This document shows positions 14,058 through 15,970 of a stretch of DNA of 15,970 nt, one piece after another. The stretch lies in assembly GCA_031546805.1 (NCBI GenBank), contig JAVBJW010000066.1, positions 1 to 15,970 on the forward strand, in the 5' to 3' direction. How positions within the stretch are numbered: position 1 is the stretch's first letter; each line of letters begins with the position of its first letter. The notes beneath the pieces are model-generated. The model was given only the letters and a program-made list of their open reading frames with translations, was not told the origin of the DNA and did not search any database. Source of the DNA: Mesenet sp031546805. GTDB taxonomy: Bacteria > Pseudomonadota > Alphaproteobacteria > Rickettsiales > Anaplasmataceae. The position numbers and the translations under genes are program-made.

Positions 14058-15473
14058 CTAATTCCCAGTTAATATTCTATCAACTAACTCTTTTACTGTT
14101 GGAATGTAGCCATTACTATAAAATGGATCATCTTTAAATTTATATGCATTGTGACCAGAAAACATAAGCTCATTTTGTATATCACCATCACTTATTATAT
14201 TTTGTAAAGTCTTTTGTATACAAAAACTACGTGGATCTGGTTTGCGGCCTGTATTATAATCATCATGATCCTTCCAATTACTAAACAAACAATGACTTAA
14301 GCAACCCATGCAATTGATTTGATCCCTTCTAATATCTTCAAATTTTTCTTCTGTTAAAAAGATAATTGTTGAGCTAGGTGTTTTGAATACTTCTGTATAT
14401 CCAGATATAATCCATTGATCTGATAGCTTTTTATCTTCTGCTCTTAAATAAATCTTCCTATTTCTTTTGCCAGTAATGAGTTCAGCATTAAATTCATCAT
14501 TACAATTGTCTGAGAATTCTACTTGTCGTAAATTACGCTCTTGTAATTCATGTAAAAAATTATTTTTAATTGCAGAAGAATAAAAACCCGTAGGACTGAA
14601 CTTATTTAAAAATACATCTCCTTCCTCAATATTGAGTAAATGCTTCTTCCACTCTATTGAAATTGAGCTCTCTTGTGTTAAAAGTGGGCGGGTACCAAAT
14701 TGAAAGGCTACCAAGCCTATTAATTTATTATTCAACCAGTCACACCAATCTTTTAAATACCACACCCCTCCAGCCATTATAATTGGAACGTTACATAAGC
14801 CAACTTCATTCATAAACGATCTAATCTCTGCAACTCTTGCAAACGGATCCTGCCGAACATTTGGATCTTCGTTATTACTCAACCCATTATGTCCACCAGC
14901 AAGCCATGGATCTTCATAGACTACTCCACCTAACAAAAATTTGGATACCTTTTCATATGAACGCTTCCATAAAGCTTTTAATGCACGGGCTGATGAGATT
15001 ATTGGATAATAATATACTTGATACTTAGATGCTATTTCAGCTAATTTATAAGGCATTCCTGCACCACAAGTAATCCCATGAATTAAGCCTTTTGCACCTT
15101 CCAATACACCACAAAGCACACGTTGTACAGCTCCCATTTCCCATAAAATATTCATATGTATACGACCTAGACCATCAGCAATCTCATTTGCAATACGTGC
15201 TTGACTAATTGCTGCTTTTATACTGTGTTCAATTAACTCATTGTGACGTTCATGCCTTGTTTTACCTTTATAGACCAATGGCACTATTTCGCCATTATCA
15301 TCTATTAATTTAGCATTAGCACCAGAAAAAGTACCAACAGCACCTGCTGCAGCAAATGCTCCACAAGAAAAACCATCACTTATTCCAATACCCTTGCCAC
15401 CTTCAATAACTGGCCATACTTCCTTACCAGAGAGCAGAATTTTTTTTATTTTATCTCTCAAATTTATCTCCAT
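14058..15473 (-). CDS. Nitronate monooxygenase-like (NPD family) FMN flavoprotein
   Basis: A 471-aa TIM-barrel flavoprotein of the 2-nitropropane dioxygenase/nitronate monooxygenase family, which oxidises nitronates with FMN and O2; the barrel is shared with FabK and related enzymes. Visible family blocks are VIEGGKGIGISDG (22-34), GITCGAGMP (133-141), YYPIISSARALKAL (155-168), PWLAGGHNG (189-197, with the usual active-site His as His195), VPIIMAGGVW (229-238, FMN phosphate loop) and LVAFQFGTRPLLTQES (254-269). The barrel ends near 310; most relatives stop at about 320-360. The extra C-terminal region holds a tight cysteine set, Cys388, Cys391, Cys395 and Cys418 (CMGCLSHC then SFC). The physiological substrate is unknown. 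It is a stand-alone minus-strand gene. Confidence 0.87.
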   Translation of the reverse strand: MEINLRDKIKKILLSGKEVWPVIEGGKGIGISDGFSCGAFAAAGAVGTFSGANAKLIDDNGEIVPLVYKGKTRHERHNELIEHSIKAAISQARIANEIADGLGRIHMNILWEMGAVQRVLCGVLEGAKGLIHGITCGAGMPYKLAEIASKYQVYYYPIISSARALKALWKRSYEKVSKFLLGGVVYEDPWLAGGHNGLSNNEDPNVRQDPFARVAEIRSFMNEVGLCNVPIIMAGGVWYLKDWCDWLNNKLIGLVAFQFGTRPLLTQESSISIEWKKHLLNIEEGDVFLNKFSPTGFYSSAIKNNFLHELQERNLRQVEFSDNCNDEFNAELITGKRNRKIYLRAEDKKLSDQWIISGYTEVFKTPSSTIIFLTEEKFEDIRRDQINCMGCLSHCLFSNWKDHDDYNTGRKPDPRSFCIQKTLQNIISDGDIQNELMFSGHNAYKFKDDPFYSNGYIPTVKELVDRILTGN

Positions 15474-15487
15474 TAATTTTAATCGAG

Positions 15488-15698
15488 TTCACTATACTCA
15501 TAAAAATTTATTATAGTGAATTTCATAAGGTTACACAATTATTAACATATAAAGCGTTGAAAATAATATCAATAAAAAATAATTCTATAGTTTCGTATTT
15601 AAGGGAAGATAGTTAATTCCACTATACTCGTCAAGTTAAGGAAAAGAGACAGAGGAGAAGCAAGGAAAATAATAATCAGAATTTTTTTATCCACTATA
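15488..15698. repeat. Recurring CACTATA motif with a 9-bp inverted repeat
   Basis: TTCACTATA (15488-15496) and its reverse complement TATAGTGAA (15512-15520) form a perfect 9-bp inverted repeat with a 15-nt spacer, just upstream of the flavoprotein start at 15473. CCACTATACTCG recurs at 15619-15630 and CCACTATAGG at 15691-15700. The copies at 15488 and 15619 also share the following CTC. The 273 bases between the flavoprotein gene and the tRNA hold no coding signal that I can see. The repeat could be an operator, an IS end remnant or chance. Confidence 0.4.
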
Positions 15699-15712
15699 GG
15701 TCTATTAGTATT

Positions 15713-15739
15713 TTGAAGCAAAATTATATTGTGTACAAT
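15713..15739 (+). promoter_or_regulatory. Candidate promoter of tRNA-Arg(CCG)
   Basis: TTGAAG (15713-15718) and TACAAT (15734-15739) are 15 bp apart, slightly short of ideal. The -10 box ends 7 bp before the mature tRNA 5' end, the expected position for a tRNA transcribed with a very short leader. Confidence 0.4.
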
Positions 15740-15746
15740 AAAATAT

Positions 15747-15820
15747 GCGTTTATAGCTCAGCTGGATAGAGCATTACCCTCCGAAGGTAAAGGTCGTGGG
15801 TTCAAATCCCTCTAAGCGCA
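15747..15820 (+). tRNA. tRNA-Arg(CCG), CCA not encoded
   Basis: Acceptor GCGTTTA pairs with TAAGCGC (one T-G wobble). The D arm is GCTC-AGCTGGATA-GAGC, the anticodon stem TTACC/GGTAA, and the anticodon loop CTCCGAA gives CCG, which reads CGG. The variable loop is AGGTC and the T arm GTGGG-TTCAAAT-CCCTC, with the same T-T opposition as tRNA-Arg(UCU). The discriminator A at 15820 is followed by CTTA, so CCA must be added by nucleotidyltransferase, unlike the other two tRNAs here. Confidence 0.95.
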
Positions 15821-15970
15821 CTTATCTGTATTCGCTCATAAGAGAAAGAACCCAAAAAGCCCCATAAACAACAAACAGAAAAAAATGCAAAAACTTTCAA
15901 AAAGATGCAAATTTATGCTTCCATGGTTGAGAAAGTATATGGTATAAAGAGAGTACCAGTCTGGAGAGAC

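Noticed and set aside
1..15970. CRISPR array, prophage, integron, restriction or toxin-antitoxin operon
   Set aside because: No regularly spaced direct repeats, phage structural genes, integrase, methyltransferase or small paired genes are visible on either strand.

Overview
The window is AT-rich (roughly 30% GC by eye) and reads like the chromosome of an obligate intracellular alphaproteobacterium of the order Rickettsiales, most probably the family Anaplasmataceae (Ehrlichia/Wolbachia/Neoehrlichia-like). The signs are the RpsD, MiaB and mitochondrial-type Nfu sequences, a VirB2-like pilin gene standing apart from any vir operon, an ankyrin-repeat effector candidate, small secreted proteins of unknown role and decayed insertion sequences. 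The genus cannot be settled from the sequence alone.

Layout. 1-1.05 kb is a graveyard: a truncated, frameshifted IS5-type transposase on the + strand, followed by a decayed coding remnant on the - strand. 1.1-2.6 kb is dnaB (-). 2.7-4.1 kb (+) is a 455-aa protein that no ordinary label covers; I read its middle third as a CheD-like (Cys/His/Thr) glutamine-deamidase fold. 4.2-5.6 kb (-) is an ankyrin-repeat protein with a basic, NLS-like linker. 5.8-8.1 kb (-) is a tight co-directional block, in transcription order miaB, rpsD, tRNA-Leu(UAA), iscX. 8.1-8.7 kb is non-coding and holds a second IS remnant. Then come tRNA-Arg(UCU) and a two-domain Nfu iron-sulfur carrier (both -), and a divergent membrane-anchored J-domain protein (+). 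9.9-11.5 kb (-) holds a VirB2-like pilin and, upstream of it, a secreted protein with EndoU-like nuclease residues. 11.6-12.7 kb is dut (+), overlapping a convergent secreted intradiol-dioxygenase-like protein (-). 12.9-14.0 kb (+) is a membrane protein with a long, acidic, low-complexity soluble region. 14.1-15.5 kb (-) is a nitronate-monooxygenase-like flavoprotein with an unusual cysteine cluster. The right end has a short-motif repeat region and tRNA-Arg(CCG) (+).

How the parts fit. Housekeeping genes cover replication (DnaB, dUTPase), translation (S4, three tRNAs), tRNA modification (MiaB) and iron-sulfur supply (Nfu, IscX). MiaB is itself an iron-sulfur enzyme, and the adjacent tRNA-Leu(UAA) is a plausible substrate. 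Interleaved are host-interaction candidates: the CheD-like protein, the ankyrin protein, the EndoU-like secreted protein, the VirB2-like pilin, the dioxygenase-like secreted protein and the acidic membrane protein. The most interesting observation is the CheD-like triad, spaced as in CheD, in a larger protein from an organism type not expected to have chemotaxis; the EndoU-like protein is second.
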